Assembly: GCF_002979865.1 (NCBI RefSeq)
Contig: NZ_PCPZ01000001.1
Span: 496,001-560,000 of the forward strand
Source: Arthrobacter sp. MYb214
GTDB taxonomy: Bacteria > Actinomycetota > Actinomycetes > Actinomycetales > Micrococcaceae
Reading direction: 5' to 3'
Length of the DNA: 64,000 nucleotides
The notes under the pieces are model-generated. The model made no database searches and was not told where the DNA came from. It was given only the letters and a program-made list of their open reading frames with translations. Shown here one piece after another: positions 42,885 through 50,936 of this stretch. The position numbers were made by a program, and so were the translations under genes. Positions within the stretch are counted from its first letter, which is position 1. Each line of letters begins with the position of its first letter.

Positions 42885-43115
42885 ATGGCTATTGGCATTC
42901 GCATTGAGTTCGAACACAACCCGGATTCTGATGACAAGGCAACGATTGGGGATTTGCGCCGTTGGCTGGCCATAGTCGACCGGAATGGCGTAGATGACGA
43001 TGAAGAACTCCTTCCGCTATTTGAAGGCCATTACAACAAGATGACTGAGTCGTCAGAGCTGAGCGGATTCTTTGTTTATGGTTCGCCATCTGCACAGAAT
43101 GGCTTGCAGTCCTGA
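42885..43115 (+). CDS. Small acidic protein, 76 aa (plus strand)
   Basis: Starts MAIGIRIEFEHNPDSDDKAT with a beta-strand opening and an acidic helical body (LRRWLAIVDRNGVDDDEELLP). AGGAGTCGGA precedes the ATG at 42885. It lies on the plus strand, 60 bp from the divergent replication-type gene. Unlike the other plus-strand cargo genes it has a real ribosome site and leader. The function is unknown. Confidence 0.62.
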   Translation: MAIGIRIEFEHNPDSDDKATIGDLRRWLAIVDRNGVDDDEELLPLFEGHYNKMTESSELSGFFVYGSPSAQNGLQS

Positions 43116-43128
43116 CACATTCTGACTT

Positions 43129-43344
43129 CTAGGACTGCCAAATCGGTTTTACGATTTCTCGTGTCCAGTGCCAGCCGCCGGCGTGTTCGTAATATCGGAC
43201 GCGTTCGGCGGCTGTTCCTTTCTCCGCGATGATTTCAGCGCGCAGCTGCTTGGCTGTGCGCTTGTCTGGTGCCCAAACTTTCGTGCAGTGGGGGTCTGGG
43301 CATTGAGGCCTTGGCGAACGGTGCGGATGCGGTTGCGCGGTCAT
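43129..43344 (-). CDS. Small phage protein, 71 aa, zinc-like
   Basis: Reads MTAQPHPHRSPRPQCPDPHC then KVWAPDKRTAKQLRAEIIAE and YYEHAGGWHWTRE. The C..H-C start and the YYEHAGGWHWT end match a common small actinophage protein in which CxxC pairs and GGWH form a zinc site. One expected Cys pair is replaced by EHA here. The start overlaps the methyltransferase stop by 4 nt. Confidence 0.68.
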   Translation of the reverse strand: MTAQPHPHRSPRPQCPDPHCTKVWAPDKRTAKQLRAEIIAEKGTAAERVRYYEHAGGWHWTREIVKPIWQS

Positions 43345-44906
43345 GCTGCTAGCAGGCTTTCTACTGCGATGGTGCCGAGGTCGCGGGCCGCTGGCGGGGT
43401 GACGCTGTTGCCGGACTGCTTGACCTGCTCACGCTTGTTCCCGGTCATCTGGTAGGTCTTGGGGAACGCCATGCCTGCCATGATTTCGTGTGGTTCAAGC
43501 ATTCGGAACTCGCATTGGTTGATATCCTCCGTAGTCCACTCGGTTAGTCCGTGGTGGTTCCCGCCGGCGGTGAGCGTGCCTAGCGGGTCACTGGCTGGCC
43601 GGGAGCTATTCTCCAACTGGTTCTCCGCGGTTCCGCGCATCGTCGTGACCATGGCGAACCGGTCCACGGTGGGGATCGTCGGGATCGCCCGAGATACCGG
43701 GTGGGTCACGCCGTTGCCGTAGTACTCCATCAACATGTGATGCCCAGGCGTGGTCAACAGCCCGGTTTCATTGCGGGTGGTCTGCGTGCGCATCACTTCA
43801 TCGGACGCTTGTGCCCACTTTCCAATGCGCCCTTCGACTGGAACCAGCAGGCCACGGGTATAGCTTGTGGTCTGGGTAGCGAAAGGGTCATCGGTGCGGG
43901 TGATGATGTTCGAACCGCGTACCGCGTCGATGGCTAGACCGACCGGATCAACCATGCAGTGCCCGGCACCTTCAGTAGTGAGGGTCTGCAGAGTGTCACT
44001 GGTGGAGTAATTTCGGGCACGCCCGGATCGCATGAGAGACAGGAAAGGTTCGGTCTGTCCGTACTTTTCCAGCCCTGCCCGGATGCGCGCCATCGTCTTA
44101 TCCGCCAGCGGTCGAGCACGGTCGCCGATCCTCTGCCCACGAATCGACCAGTCGATGGCGTGCGCTGCCGGGAGCCAGCCAGGTTCGATGATCTGGTTCC
44201 GGCAGGCAGAGTTCGGGCAACGGTAGTTGTACTGGGCCCGGTAGCGCCCCCAGCGCTCGTTTGGCTTCTTGAAGATCTGCATGGCCCGAACTGTTTCATC
44301 GCAGGTTGGGCAGTACGCCATGGGCCGTAGCTTGTCGAAGTCCGGGCGAGGATTGCCCTTGAGCCAGAACATCACGTACATGCGGTCGCGTGACTGAGGG
44401 GCTGGCAGTCCGCCAAGCTGGGCGTGCATCGAGTTCATGTAAACGATGTGGTGGTTATAGCCGAGGGAGCTCATGGCCATCAGCCATGCGTCGAACATGA
44501 CCCACTTTGCCGCGTCCACAACGTTCTCGGTGATAATCAGCTTGTACTTGTGCTGTTCGGCGAACCGAGGCACATCCCACATCGTTGCGCGGGATTTCTC
44601 CGCTGCTTCGTCAGCGATGGAATCACCGAACAAATCCGGCTGGTTAGTGATCCGCTTCCTGCCCTTGGCCACCGAGTGATTAGTGCACTCCGGTGACGCC
44701 CAAAGGATATCCGACGATGCGACGTAGCGCGGGTCAGTCACCTGGATATCCGCGAGCACGTGGTCAGTCGATGGGTGATTCAGGCTATGAGTCTCTACGG
44801 CGCGTTCCCAGTGGTTCATCGCCGTTTTCACGGTCACACCGGGAATCTCTAGCAGGCCGGTGGATGATCCGCCCGCACCGCAGAACATGTCAGTAATGGT
44901 TAGCAA
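43341..44906 (-). CDS. Phage DNA cytosine-5 methyltransferase
   Basis: A 521-residue enzyme. The SAM site is MFCGAGGSSTG (7-17). The catalytic loop reads WASPECTNHS with Cys74, where most enzymes have PC. The ENVV block is at about 127-130, and a zinc-knuckle insert lies at about 197-235 (CPTCDETV, CPNSACRNQI). Motif X is QSGNSVTPPAARDL near the end. It probably modifies phage DNA to escape host restriction. No partner endonuclease is adjacent. It sits in the early operon after a Cys-rich small gene that it overlaps by 7 nt. Confidence 0.88.
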   Translation of the reverse strand: MLTITDMFCGAGGSSTGLLEIPGVTVKTAMNHWERAVETHSLNHPSTDHVLADIQVTDPRYVASSDILWASPECTNHSVAKGRKRITNQPDLFGDSIADEAAEKSRATMWDVPRFAEQHKYKLIITENVVDAAKWVMFDAWLMAMSSLGYNHHIVYMNSMHAQLGGLPAPQSRDRMYVMFWLKGNPRPDFDKLRPMAYCPTCDETVRAMQIFKKPNERWGRYRAQYNYRCPNSACRNQIIEPGWLPAAHAIDWSIRGQRIGDRARPLADKTMARIRAGLEKYGQTEPFLSLMRSGRARNYSTSDTLQTLTTEGAGHCMVDPVGLAIDAVRGSNIITRTDDPFATQTTSYTRGLLVPVEGRIGKWAQASDEVMRTQTTRNETGLLTTPGHHMLMEYYGNGVTHPVSRAIPTIPTVDRFAMVTTMRGTAENQLENSSRPASDPLGTLTAGGNHHGLTEWTTEDINQCEFRMLEPHEIMAGMAFPKTYQMTGNKREQVKQSGNSVTPPAARDLGTIAVESLLAA

Positions 44907-45067
44907 TTTCGTTTCCCCTTGAGCTGAAGGACCGCGTTGGCCCGAGTGATTTCTTCGAATGTGAGCCGCTCGTAAACCGGCCGCTCACTCGTATGGCAAC
45001 CGCATTCTTTCTTGGTCGCGCACACCTGGAACGGGGTCCAGCAGCAAGACTTCTTGCAGAAGCTCAC
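44900..45067 (-). CDS. Cys-rich small protein, 55 aa
   Basis: Reads VSFCKKSCCWTPFQVCATKK then ECGCHTSERPVYERLTFEEI. It has seven cysteines, six of them in the first 24 residues. The GTG at 45067 overlaps the upstream stop (GTGA) and its end overlaps the methyltransferase start, so it is translated as a link in the chain. It is probably a metal-binding protein of unknown role. Confidence 0.58.
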   Translation of the reverse strand: MSFCKKSCCWTPFQVCATKKECGCHTSERPVYERLTFEEITRANAVLQLKGKRNC

Positions 45068-45429
45068 GATGCTTTCTCCAACCAGCCGTCAGCCATGACG
45101 AACCTCTTGCAGTCCTTGCAGAAGTACTCGTCAACACCATGAGTGACGGCTTTCTCCACCCCGCACCGGTCGCATTCCCGCGCATACTTGTGGCCTACGA
45201 TCCGGGTCGGCGGGACTTCGACTACGGGCGACTCGACGACAACCACGAGCGCTGCAGGGCCAGCACCAGGGATCTCATTACCTAGACGGACGAATACTTT
45301 CGGTTCGCCGATGGTGATGACTCCGTGGCGGCGTGCGACCTTGGGCAGGTCGGCGAGGGCTTCGGCCTTCAGTTCTTCGTATGGAATCGTGCTATCCACG
45401 ACTGGCCATAAAGCTTGGAAGGTTCGCAT
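45064..45429 (-). CDS. Phage protein with C-terminal zinc ribbon, 121 aa
   Basis: Starts MRTFQALWPVVDSTIPYEELK. A helical first part (ALADLPKVARRHGVITIGEPK) is followed by a beta-rich middle and a clear zinc ribbon, CDRCGVEKAVTH with YFCKDCKRFV. It overlaps the NrdH-like gene by 1 nt. DNA binding is plausible; family not recognised. Confidence 0.7.
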   Translation of the reverse strand: MRTFQALWPVVDSTIPYEELKAEALADLPKVARRHGVITIGEPKVFVRLGNEIPGAGPAALVVVVESPVVEVPPTRIVGHKYARECDRCGVEKAVTHGVDEYFCKDCKRFVMADGWLEKAS

Positions 45430-45719
45430 TACGCAGCATCCTCCGCGTCTCGTACCAATGCGTAGTCGGTGATCTTGCCGGGCTGTAAGCCGAACCAGTC
45501 AGCGATCAGCGTGTTGTGGATGTCGTAAACGGTCACGTACGGCATAGTCGCTGACACACCGAGTTCGGCTGCTCGTTCGCGGATCGCATCTGCAAGCTGA
45601 ACCTTGTCGGCTGCATCGGCTTGGACGGTTTCGTATTCGACCCCGGCTTTGTCCAGGACTCGCTTTGTTCTGCGGCATTGCTGGCAATTCTCGGTGGTGT
45701 AGACGGTGACGATAGGCAT
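45429..45719 (-). CDS. NrdH-like glutaredoxin
   Basis: A 96-residue thioredoxin-fold protein (MPIVTVYTTENCQQCRRTKR) with the CQQC redox site at 12-15, where NrdH usually has CVQC. A family-type later block is seen as TMPYVTVYD, the cis-Pro region. It would feed electrons to ribonucleotide reductase for phage DNA synthesis or reduce other phage proteins. The start is set by AGGAG 6 nt upstream. No phage reductase gene is present, so it must use the host enzyme. Confidence 0.82.
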   Translation of the reverse strand: MPIVTVYTTENCQQCRRTKRVLDKAGVEYETVQADAADKVQLADAIRERAAELGVSATMPYVTVYDIHNTLIADWFGLQPGKITDYALVRDAEDAA

Positions 45720-45798
45720 TTTTTCTCCTGAAGATTGGTGTGGTGCGGGGTGGCCTGGTCCGACTGCTGGCCAGACCACCCCGGGGTGTTACTGCGGG

Positions 45799-45936
45799 TT
45801 ACTGCTTTGGTGGGATCTCATAGGTGAGAGAGCACTTCCTGCAGACAAGCCACCCGCATAAACGCTTCCTGCAATGCGGGAGTGAATGGTTGACTGCAGG
45901 TCGTTTACAGCGTGGGCAGACGATTAGCGTTGCCAC
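45799..45936 (-). CDS. Small zinc-ribbon protein, 45 aa
   Basis: From the GTG at 45936 it reads VATLIVCPRCKRPAVNHSLP then HCRKRLCGWLVCRKCSLTYE. CPRC and CRKC would hold one zinc. It starts 4 nt after the SSB stop in the same operon. The GTG has no strong ribosome site, so coupling to SSB translation is likely. Confidence 0.58.
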   Translation of the reverse strand: MATLIVCPRCKRPAVNHSLPHCRKRLCGWLVCRKCSLTYEIPPKQ

Positions 45937-45940
45937 GGGC

Positions 45941-46423
45941 TTAGAACGGTGGATCCTGCGCGGGTGGGTTGCCCCATCCCCCGCCACCGGTGCTGTTGTT
46001 CCAGCCGGCCCCCGAGCTGCTGTTTTGTGCCCGGCCGGCGGCGCCTTCGCCGTTGCCCCGCTGTGTGCGGGTGACCTTGGCTGATGCGTAGCGCAGTGAC
46101 GGGCCGATCTCCTGAATTTCCAGCTCCATGACGGTTCGGCGTTCGCCTTCTTTGGTGTCGTACGAGCGGGATTTCAAGAAGCCCTGGGCGACTACGCGCA
46201 TGCCCTTGGTCAGGGTTTCGGCGACGTTCTCCGCAGCTTCCTTCCAGACCGAGGCCCGGAGGAATAGCGCTTCGCCGTCCTTCCATTCATTCGACTGCCG
46301 GTCAAACGTGCGTGGAGTACTAGCGATAGTGAATTTCGCTATCGCGCTGCCGGACGGCGTGAACCGCAGTTCCGGGTCAGCAGTCAGGTTGCCGATAACA
46401 GTGATTAGAGTTTCGCCAGCCAT
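45941..46423 (-). CDS. ssb: Single-stranded DNA-binding protein
   Basis: A 160-residue OB-fold protein ([20 protein letters not shown], then [20 protein letters not shown]). The core [16 protein letters not shown] and a Gly/Asn-rich tail follow. The end, AQDPPF, is the conserved acidic tip used to recruit partners. The ATG at 46423 is preferred because GAGGTGG lies 7 nt upstream. It overlaps the AAA ATPase gene by 19 nt, in one recombination operon with RecT and the exonuclease. Confidence 0.9.
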   Translation of the reverse strand: MAGETLITVIGNLTADPELRFTPSGSAIAKFTIASTPRTFDRQSNEWKDGEALFLRASVWKEAAENVAETLTKGMRVVAQGFLKSRSYDTKEGERRTVMELEIQEIGPSLRYASAKVTRTQRGNGEGAAGRAQNSSSGAGWNNSTGGGGWGNPPAQDPPF

Positions 46424-47634
46424 GGTTCGGCCACCTCTCCGTCGATGATGGTGTATGCGTCTTCGATGTCGTCGCCGACTACTTCGAGCCAAATCTGGTA
46501 ACCGTGCTCCTGCGCGGTTTCCTCGATCAGGGCGAGGCTGTCGGTGTCCAGCAGGGAGCCGTCCTGGATGCGGATGACCTTGAGCTTCGGGTTCAGTGCG
46601 ATGGCCATGGCCATGGACACGCGGATCTGCTCGGCGCTGGATGCTTGCTTGAATGGGACGCCCTGGTAGGTGACGCCGTCCTCGGTGAAGCCGAGACCCT
46701 GAACTGGGAACTGCGCGGCGGCCAGCCCGTCGGCCTTGGTCTTGGCGATCTGGTCGAGCTTCGCGGTGAGCTGGTTCGCTTGGCCCTTGGCTGCCTCGAA
46801 CTGGAAGGACAGTGCACCGCGTTCCTGGGCCTTGCGTACGAGCCGGTTCGTTTCCTCAGCACCATCGATCTGGGCTTGGATCGCGGTGAGGTCGATTGGC
46901 TTGGCGTTCGGGTCCACGCCTGCCAGTGCTTCAGATAGATCGTTCTTGGCCTTGGCCAGCTGTTCTTCCAGTTGCTCGATCTGCGCTTGCAAAGATTCGA
47001 CGAACTGCTGGCTCCGCTGAAGAACTTCGTTCTTATTTCGTGCCTCGTGGTATTCGCTGAGCAACCCGGAAACGGATACCTCAGCTGTTGGTAGGTCCGC
47101 TGGCAGGTCGCCGAACTGGGCCAGTGCGGATTCGAATTCCTTCACCCGGCGGTTCACCGCGGTGCGTTCTTCGAACACCTGCTTGCGTTCAGCTTCCAAC
47201 TGGTCAGGATTGAATGGCAGGTCTACCAGATCTAGAAGTTGGGCCAGCTGCTTCTTGTCATCCAAGAGCGTGAACGCGAGCGGATCCATGGACAGGTTGC
47301 CGACCAATTCGTCGAGCTTCGCCTGCGCCTTCGGGTACTTCGCCCCGTCCTTGCTGGTTAGAGTGAGGCGGGAACCCGATGGGGTGAACACCCGAGTGAC
47401 GGTGAGATCCTCAGTTTCGAGAACAATCTCGGCCCGGTCTTCGCCGTCGCGGATCGGCTTCGGCGTGGTCTTGGAATTGGCGCCACCGAGTGCCGCAGCG
47501 ATCGAGTCGAGGACGCTGGACTTGCCCTGCCCGTTCTTCCCGGCAACGATGACCAGGTTGCCGTCCGGGTCGGGCTTGATCTCGACGTGCTTGGCACGCT
47601 TGTAGTTCGTGGTGGTTAGCGAAATAACTTTCAT
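46405..47634 (-). CDS. AAA ATPase of RecF/RecN/SMC type
   Basis: A 409-residue ATPase. The N-terminal part holds Walker [11 protein letters not shown] (31-40) in a RecF/Rad50-like context ([21 protein letters not shown]). A coiled coil with hinge runs from about 145 to 280 ([21 protein letters not shown]). The C-terminal half closes the ATPase with [19 protein letters not shown] and a [14 protein letters not shown] Walker B-like block. Such proteins are common next to RecT and exonuclease in actinophages and probably handle DNA ends. Confidence 0.85.
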   Translation of the reverse strand: MKVISLTTTNYKRAKHVEIKPDPDGNLVIVAGKNGQGKSSVLDSIAAALGGANSKTTPKPIRDGEDRAEIVLETEDLTVTRVFTPSGSRLTLTSKDGAKYPKAQAKLDELVGNLSMDPLAFTLLDDKKQLAQLLDLVDLPFNPDQLEAERKQVFEERTAVNRRVKEFESALAQFGDLPADLPTAEVSVSGLLSEYHEARNKNEVLQRSQQFVESLQAQIEQLEEQLAKAKNDLSEALAGVDPNAKPIDLTAIQAQIDGAEETNRLVRKAQERGALSFQFEAAKGQANQLTAKLDQIAKTKADGLAAAQFPVQGLGFTEDGVTYQGVPFKQASSAEQIRVSMAMAIALNPKLKVIRIQDGSLLDTDSLALIEETAQEHGYQIWLEVVGDDIEDAYTIIDGEVAEPWLAKL

Positions 47635-47714
47635 GATGGTTGACTCCTACTAGTTGGTTGGTGGATGCCCTGCCCCCAAGACAGGGCACCCACCGGGTTT
47701 GGTTGGTGTTGCGG

Positions 47715-48599
47715 TTAGGCGAACTTGGATCCGGCATCGACGATGCGGGACACCATTTCCGCCGGTGCGCCTTCAGCTACTGCACGGTTCCAGAGGGTGA
47801 GCAGTGCATCCCGGCTGCTGCTGGCCTCGGCAAGTTCGGCTTCCCAGTCGGTTTCGAGTACCGCGGCCGGGCCGTCGTCCTGTATTTCACCGGTGGTTTC
47901 ATCCGCAACCAGCTCCGGTGCCGGGGCGGGGCGCGCCGGGCGCGCCGCGGCCTCCGCCTTCTTCTCGGCAGGCTTGCGGGTGAGCTTGCGAGTCTTCACG
48001 GGAGCTTCGGCAGCTGGTGGCTTCTCCCCCATGTCTTCCAGTTCCATTTCCTCGGCGCTGTACGGCATGCCTGCCAGTACGTCTGGTGCGATGGTTCGGC
48101 AAGCTTCTGCCTGCGCCTTCGCGGTCAGCATCGCAATCGGGTCGGACTGGTACTTGCTGTTCGACGTGTACCCGGCGGTCTTGGCCCGGTCGATAGTCCA
48201 GGTGAATTCCTGCCAGCGTTCCTGCCCCTTGCGGCGGCCGGCCACAGTCACAGATTCTGGGGTGGCTTCCGTGCGGACCACTTCGTGTCCCTGAGCCATC
48301 ACCAGCGCGGTCATCGTCCGGGCGTACAGGGCTGGGCGGCCGTGGACAACGAAGATGTTCGACAGTGCGTTCATCGGGTCAAGGCCGAGGCTCTTGCCGG
48401 CGAGGATCGCAGCTGCTGCGGCTTCCGGTTTCCCCATGAAATCTTTGGGGACGAAAGCGGTCTTGCACAGGGCGGTTCCGAGCTGGTGCGCGGCGCCCAG
48501 TTCGGCGGCCCACTCTGCGAGCTGGATCGTGCCAGTGCTGGTTGGGAGGTTGGTCTGGGTGGCGACTTCGCCAGCGGGGTTGAATGGCTGGATGCTCAT
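47715..48599 (-). CDS. RecT-like single-strand annealing protein
   Basis: A 294-residue protein. Residues about 20-200 hold the RecT-family pattern: LGTALCKTAFVPKDFMGKPEA, ILAGKSLGLDPMNALSNIFV, RPALYARTMTALVMAQGHEV. A low-complexity Ala/Pro/Lys linker leads to a helical C-terminus. It pairs with the RecE-like exonuclease two genes upstream. It would anneal 3' tails during phage replication and recombination. The gene is followed by an ATPase and SSB. Confidence 0.87.
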   Translation of the reverse strand: MSIQPFNPAGEVATQTNLPTSTGTIQLAEWAAELGAAHQLGTALCKTAFVPKDFMGKPEAAAAAILAGKSLGLDPMNALSNIFVVHGRPALYARTMTALVMAQGHEVVRTEATPESVTVAGRRKGQERWQEFTWTIDRAKTAGYTSNSKYQSDPIAMLTAKAQAEACRTIAPDVLAGMPYSAEEMELEDMGEKPPAAEAPVKTRKLTRKPAEKKAEAAARPARPAPAPELVADETTGEIQDDGPAAVLETDWEAELAEASSSRDALLTLWNRAVAEGAPAEMVSRIVDAGSKFA

Positions 48600-48622
48600 T
48601 GTGGTTTGACTCCTTCTGGTGG

Positions 48623-48862
48623 TTAGGCTGCTCGGGCTTGGCGTGCCCGGATTTCGGTGATCATGTCCTGCAAGGCAGCGACCAGGCTGTCGGCGTTCTC
48701 GACAGGGACGATGGCTTCAAAGTCAGGGCGGTCAAGCTTCGGGAGCTTCCCCCAAACGGGGTGCTGGTCCGTGGGTTCCATGTCGACTGCGATCGCATCG
48801 TCCTCGTAGTAGAGGGAAAGATTGCTGTGCTGGACTTCGCACTCAAACTTGTAGGCGCTCAT
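48623..48862 (-). CDS. Small phage protein, 79 aa, between exonuclease and RecT
   Basis: Starts MSAYKFECEVQHSNLSLYYED and shows a beta-rich first half, then a helix with DSLVAALQDMITEIRARQARA. It overlaps the exonuclease stop by 4 nt and would be co-translated with it. It may be a partner of one of its neighbours. Family not recognised. Confidence 0.68.
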   Translation of the reverse strand: MSAYKFECEVQHSNLSLYYEDDAIAVDMEPTDQHPVWGKLPKLDRPDFEAIVPVENADSLVAALQDMITEIRARQARAA

Positions 48863-49704
48863 GCTGCTACCTGCATTTCGGTTGGTGGGTTGATGGGTTC
48901 GAGCTTCTGCTTGCCCCGCGCTTTCGCGTCCTCGTGGACTGCCTTGGCGTGCAGGAACTGCTGGAAGTGTTCGTCGATCTCCGCCGGCGACGTAGCCAGC
49001 GGGTACAAGCTGGTGCCCAACGGTGAACCCTCGTACCGGGCGTTGATGCCCTCACGGTCCATGGGGGTGACGTGCCCAACGAAGTTCTTGATGACTTCCG
49101 GCATGGGAACTTCCTTGCCGCCGTCCATGTAGAACTCGGCACGGGCATAAGCTGCTGTCTGCAGAGCGGTTTCCATGTACACGCCCTTGGAAGTTTTCAA
49201 GTCGATCTGGATCAACTTGCCAGCATCGATGTCCGCCTGGGACATGAGCAGTGGCGACGTGGCCAAGAGGTCGACCTTGCCCGAGTACCAGTGCTCACGG
49301 TTCGCCAGCACCACTTCCACCAGGACGGGGGTGATCTGCCACCTGTCGAGGAAGTCCAAGTACCCTTCAATGAATCCGACCAGATCCTCTGGTGCGTCAA
49401 CTTCACCGGTGGTGGCGAGCTTCTCCGCGAGGTCGTGCACCTCGGTGCCACGCTCGGCAGCACTGTCGCGTTCCTTGTTCGGGAGCAGCTGCAAGAACTT
49501 GATGGACTGGTCCCGGTCGCCGGCGAGCAGCTCCGAGACCTTCCCCGCGTTGTCCGGGTCGGTAACGAACTTGGCGACCACACCCGGCGCCCACCAAACC
49601 AAAGCAGGCTTCGGGATACCGCCACCCAAAATGGTGGTGGCACCACTGACCGGTTTTCCATCGAGCCTGTACCGATGCGATGCTTCGTTGAATACGAGCG
49701 ACAT
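48859..49704 (-). CDS. RecE/RecB-type exonuclease (PD-(D/E)XK)
   Basis: A 281-residue nuclease with the full motif series: GTEVHDLAEKL (His90), VEVVL with WYSGKVDLLA (Glu130, Asp145), and IQIDLKTSKG (Asp168, Lys170), then LQTAAYARAE (Gln182, Tyr186). This is the layout of RecB/Cas4-like exonucleases that make 3' tails. With RecT and SSB it forms a phage recombination set. Its start is at 49704 and is separated by 3 nt from a small membrane protein gene. Confidence 0.88.
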   Translation of the reverse strand: MSLVFNEASHRYRLDGKPVSGATTILGGGIPKPALVWWAPGVVAKFVTDPDNAGKVSELLAGDRDQSIKFLQLLPNKERDSAAERGTEVHDLAEKLATTGEVDAPEDLVGFIEGYLDFLDRWQITPVLVEVVLANREHWYSGKVDLLATSPLLMSQADIDAGKLIQIDLKTSKGVYMETALQTAAYARAEFYMDGGKEVPMPEVIKNFVGHVTPMDREGINARYEGSPLGTSLYPLATSPAEIDEHFQQFLHAKAVHEDAKARGKQKLEPINPPTEMQVAA

Positions 49705-49707
49705 GAC

Positions 49708-49854
49708 CTATGCCCCAATCTGAGAGTTGATGAATGCTTCAAACAGGAACCCGGCACCGCACAAGGTGACGATTCCCAAACCGGCCAAGCTGACCAGGAC
49801 CCGCTCCCCCAAACTGGTGAGCTTCAAACCATTGCGTTCCATCCACCGGCTCAT
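49708..49854 (-). CDS. Small membrane protein, 48 aa
   Basis: Reads MSRWMERNGLKLTSLGERVL then VSLAGLGIVTLCGAGFLFEA. One hydrophobic helix (about 20-40) follows a basic start. The ATG overlaps the stop of the HTH gene upstream (ATGA), and it is followed directly by the exonuclease. This arrangement supports a real coupled gene. The function is unknown. Confidence 0.55.
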   Translation of the reverse strand: MSRWMERNGLKLTSLGERVLVSLAGLGIVTLCGAGFLFEAFINSQIGA

Positions 49855-50054
49855 GCTGCGTACTCCTGCCGGCGCAGGAACCGTTCGATACTGGACTCAC
49901 GGATCTTCCACGTTCCGTGCCGGTTAGCGGAAGAGAATTTGATGCCGACCAGGTCGCCACGGCGAAGCATCTGGCGGACTGTTTCCGGATGCGAACGGAG
50001 TCGTTCAGCGGTTTCCGGGACTGTGAGCAGCGGGTCTGGGTCTGGTTTAGCCAA
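49851..50054 (-). CDS. Excisionase-like HTH protein, 67 aa
   Basis: From the TTG at 50054 it reads LAKPDPDPLLTVPETAERLR then SHPETVRQMLRRGDLVGIKF. This is a MerR/excisionase-type winged helix (helix-turn-helix_17). The end IRESSIERFLRR is also typical. TTG is chosen because GGAGGGATC precedes it with good spacing, and a longer frame upstream is not conserved. It overlaps the neighbour upstream by 8 nt. Placed in the early operon, it may direct excision or act as a regulator. Confidence 0.75.
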   Translation of the reverse strand: MAKPDPDPLLTVPETAERLRSHPETVRQMLRRGDLVGIKFSSANRHGTWKIRESSIERFLRRQEYAA

Positions 50055-50331
50055 GGTGATCCCTCCAGGTCTTTCCGATCCATTCGTATTGGTGTCCGCC
50101 GTTGCGGGATTTGACCCGGCTGATGGCGTTAGCGTTTTTCGTGATCCATCCGCGTCGCTGGGCGGTGGTGAAGATCGCGCCGACCATGTTCTTATGCGGC
50201 GCTGGCCGTCGCATCGCGGCGCGGAGATCGTCTGCAGTGAACCGCCGGCCCTGGGTGGCCCAGCGTTCAACGATGTCCAGTGCGTCTTCGCGCCATGTGG
50301 TGTCTTCGAGTGCCATTGGTTGTGCAGTCAC
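50047..50331 (-). CDS. Winged-helix-like early protein, 94 aa
   Basis: Starts MTAQPMALEDTTWREDALDIV, followed by FTADDLRAAMRRPAPHKNMVG, IFTTAQRRGWITKNANAISR and GGHQYEWIG. The layout helix-helix-recognition helix-wing is that of a small DNA-binding winged helix. It is the second gene transcribed from the early promoter. Its target is unknown. Confidence 0.7.
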   Translation of the reverse strand: MTAQPMALEDTTWREDALDIVERWATQGRRFTADDLRAAMRRPAPHKNMVGAIFTTAQRRGWITKNANAISRVKSRNGGHQYEWIGKTWRDHLG

Positions 50332-50346
50332 CGGCGTGTCCTTTCT

Positions 50347-50646
50347 CTAGGCCGCTAGCGTCGCTTGACGCTGGTTAGGTTGCCGCCTGACAGTTGGTTC
50401 TTCTGGCAAAAAAATTACATTCAGTGGTACGCCAAGTGCCCCGGCAATGCTTTCCGCAGTGTGTGGGTCGCAGGATTTCTTGCGACCCGAAGTTAGGTGG
50501 TTGATAAAGCTGGGATGGACGTTGGCCTTTTCAGCAAGATGCCTTTGGGAAATCTTTTGCTCGATTGGCTTCCCTGCCCTATAGGCGTCGATATCTTCTT
50601 TCGTGACAACGAACGCTCGCAGGAGGTCGACTGATTTGAGTCGCAT
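50347..50646 (-). CDS. HTH regulator, Cro-like (first early gene)
   Basis: A 99-residue protein starting MRLKSVDLLRAFVVTKEDID. The HTH_3 core is KISQRHLAEKANVHPSFINH LTSG, followed by AESIAGALGVPLNVIFLPEE. AAGGAAG precedes the ATG at 50646. It is the first gene of the leftward early operon and lies divergent to the repressor. It may bind the shared operator region to shut off repressor synthesis, as Cro does. Confidence 0.78.
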   Translation of the reverse strand: MRLKSVDLLRAFVVTKEDIDAYRAGKPIEQKISQRHLAEKANVHPSFINHLTSGRKKSCDPHTAESIAGALGVPLNVIFLPEEPTVRRQPNQRQATLAA

Positions 50647-50747
50647 GTAGCTTCCTTTCGCATATCGTTTGCGCTGCTTCCAGGGGGACATTTGCGATCC
50701 TTTCGAATATGCCAGGTAGGCATCTTTTTGTTTTCTGCTGCAAAAAC

Positions 50748-50777
50748 AGTATTGCCTACCGGTAGGCGGTATGTCAA
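50748..50777 (-). promoter_or_regulatory. Early promoter (PR-like)
   Basis: On the minus strand a perfect TTGACA (50772-50777) and AATACT (50748-50753) are 18 bp apart. A 14-bp palindrome fills the spacer, so a repressor bound there would block polymerase. It drives the Cro-like gene and the early operon. Confidence 0.7.
50754..50767. promoter_or_regulatory. Repressor operator 1
   Basis: Perfect palindrome GCCTACCGGTAGGC, lying exactly between the -35 and -10 of the early promoter. The same 14-mer occurs at 50868; half-sites GGTAGGC are at 50715 and 50839. Confidence 0.8.
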
Positions 50778-50780
50778 CAA

Positions 50781-50797
50781 CCAATAAGCGTTATTGG
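50781..50797. promoter_or_regulatory. Second inverted repeat in the switch region
   Basis: CCAATAA-GCG-TTATTGG, a perfect 7-bp inverted repeat of different sequence from the two repressor operators, just upstream of the early -35. It may be the site of another regulator, for instance the Cro-like protein. Confidence 0.5.
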
Positions 50798-50867
50798 CCA
50801 ATGAATGCCCCGCTTCCGCGAGAAACCAGCGATTATTTGGTAGGCACGAACTAGAATTTTGAGTACC

Positions 50868-50881
50868 GCCTACCGGTAGGC
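50868..50881. promoter_or_regulatory. Repressor operator 2
   Basis: Second copy of GCCTACCGGTAGGC. With flanks it repeats 19 bp (TGCCTACCGGTAGGCGGTA) in inverted orientation to operator 1. It lies about 11 bp after a TAGAAT box (50852-50857) on the plus strand, so it probably lets the repressor control itself. Confidence 0.8.
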
Positions 50882-50936
50882 ATGATGCCCTCCGGCACGT
50901 TTGAAGTCGACAGCAACCGAAGGAAAACTTGAAGCC

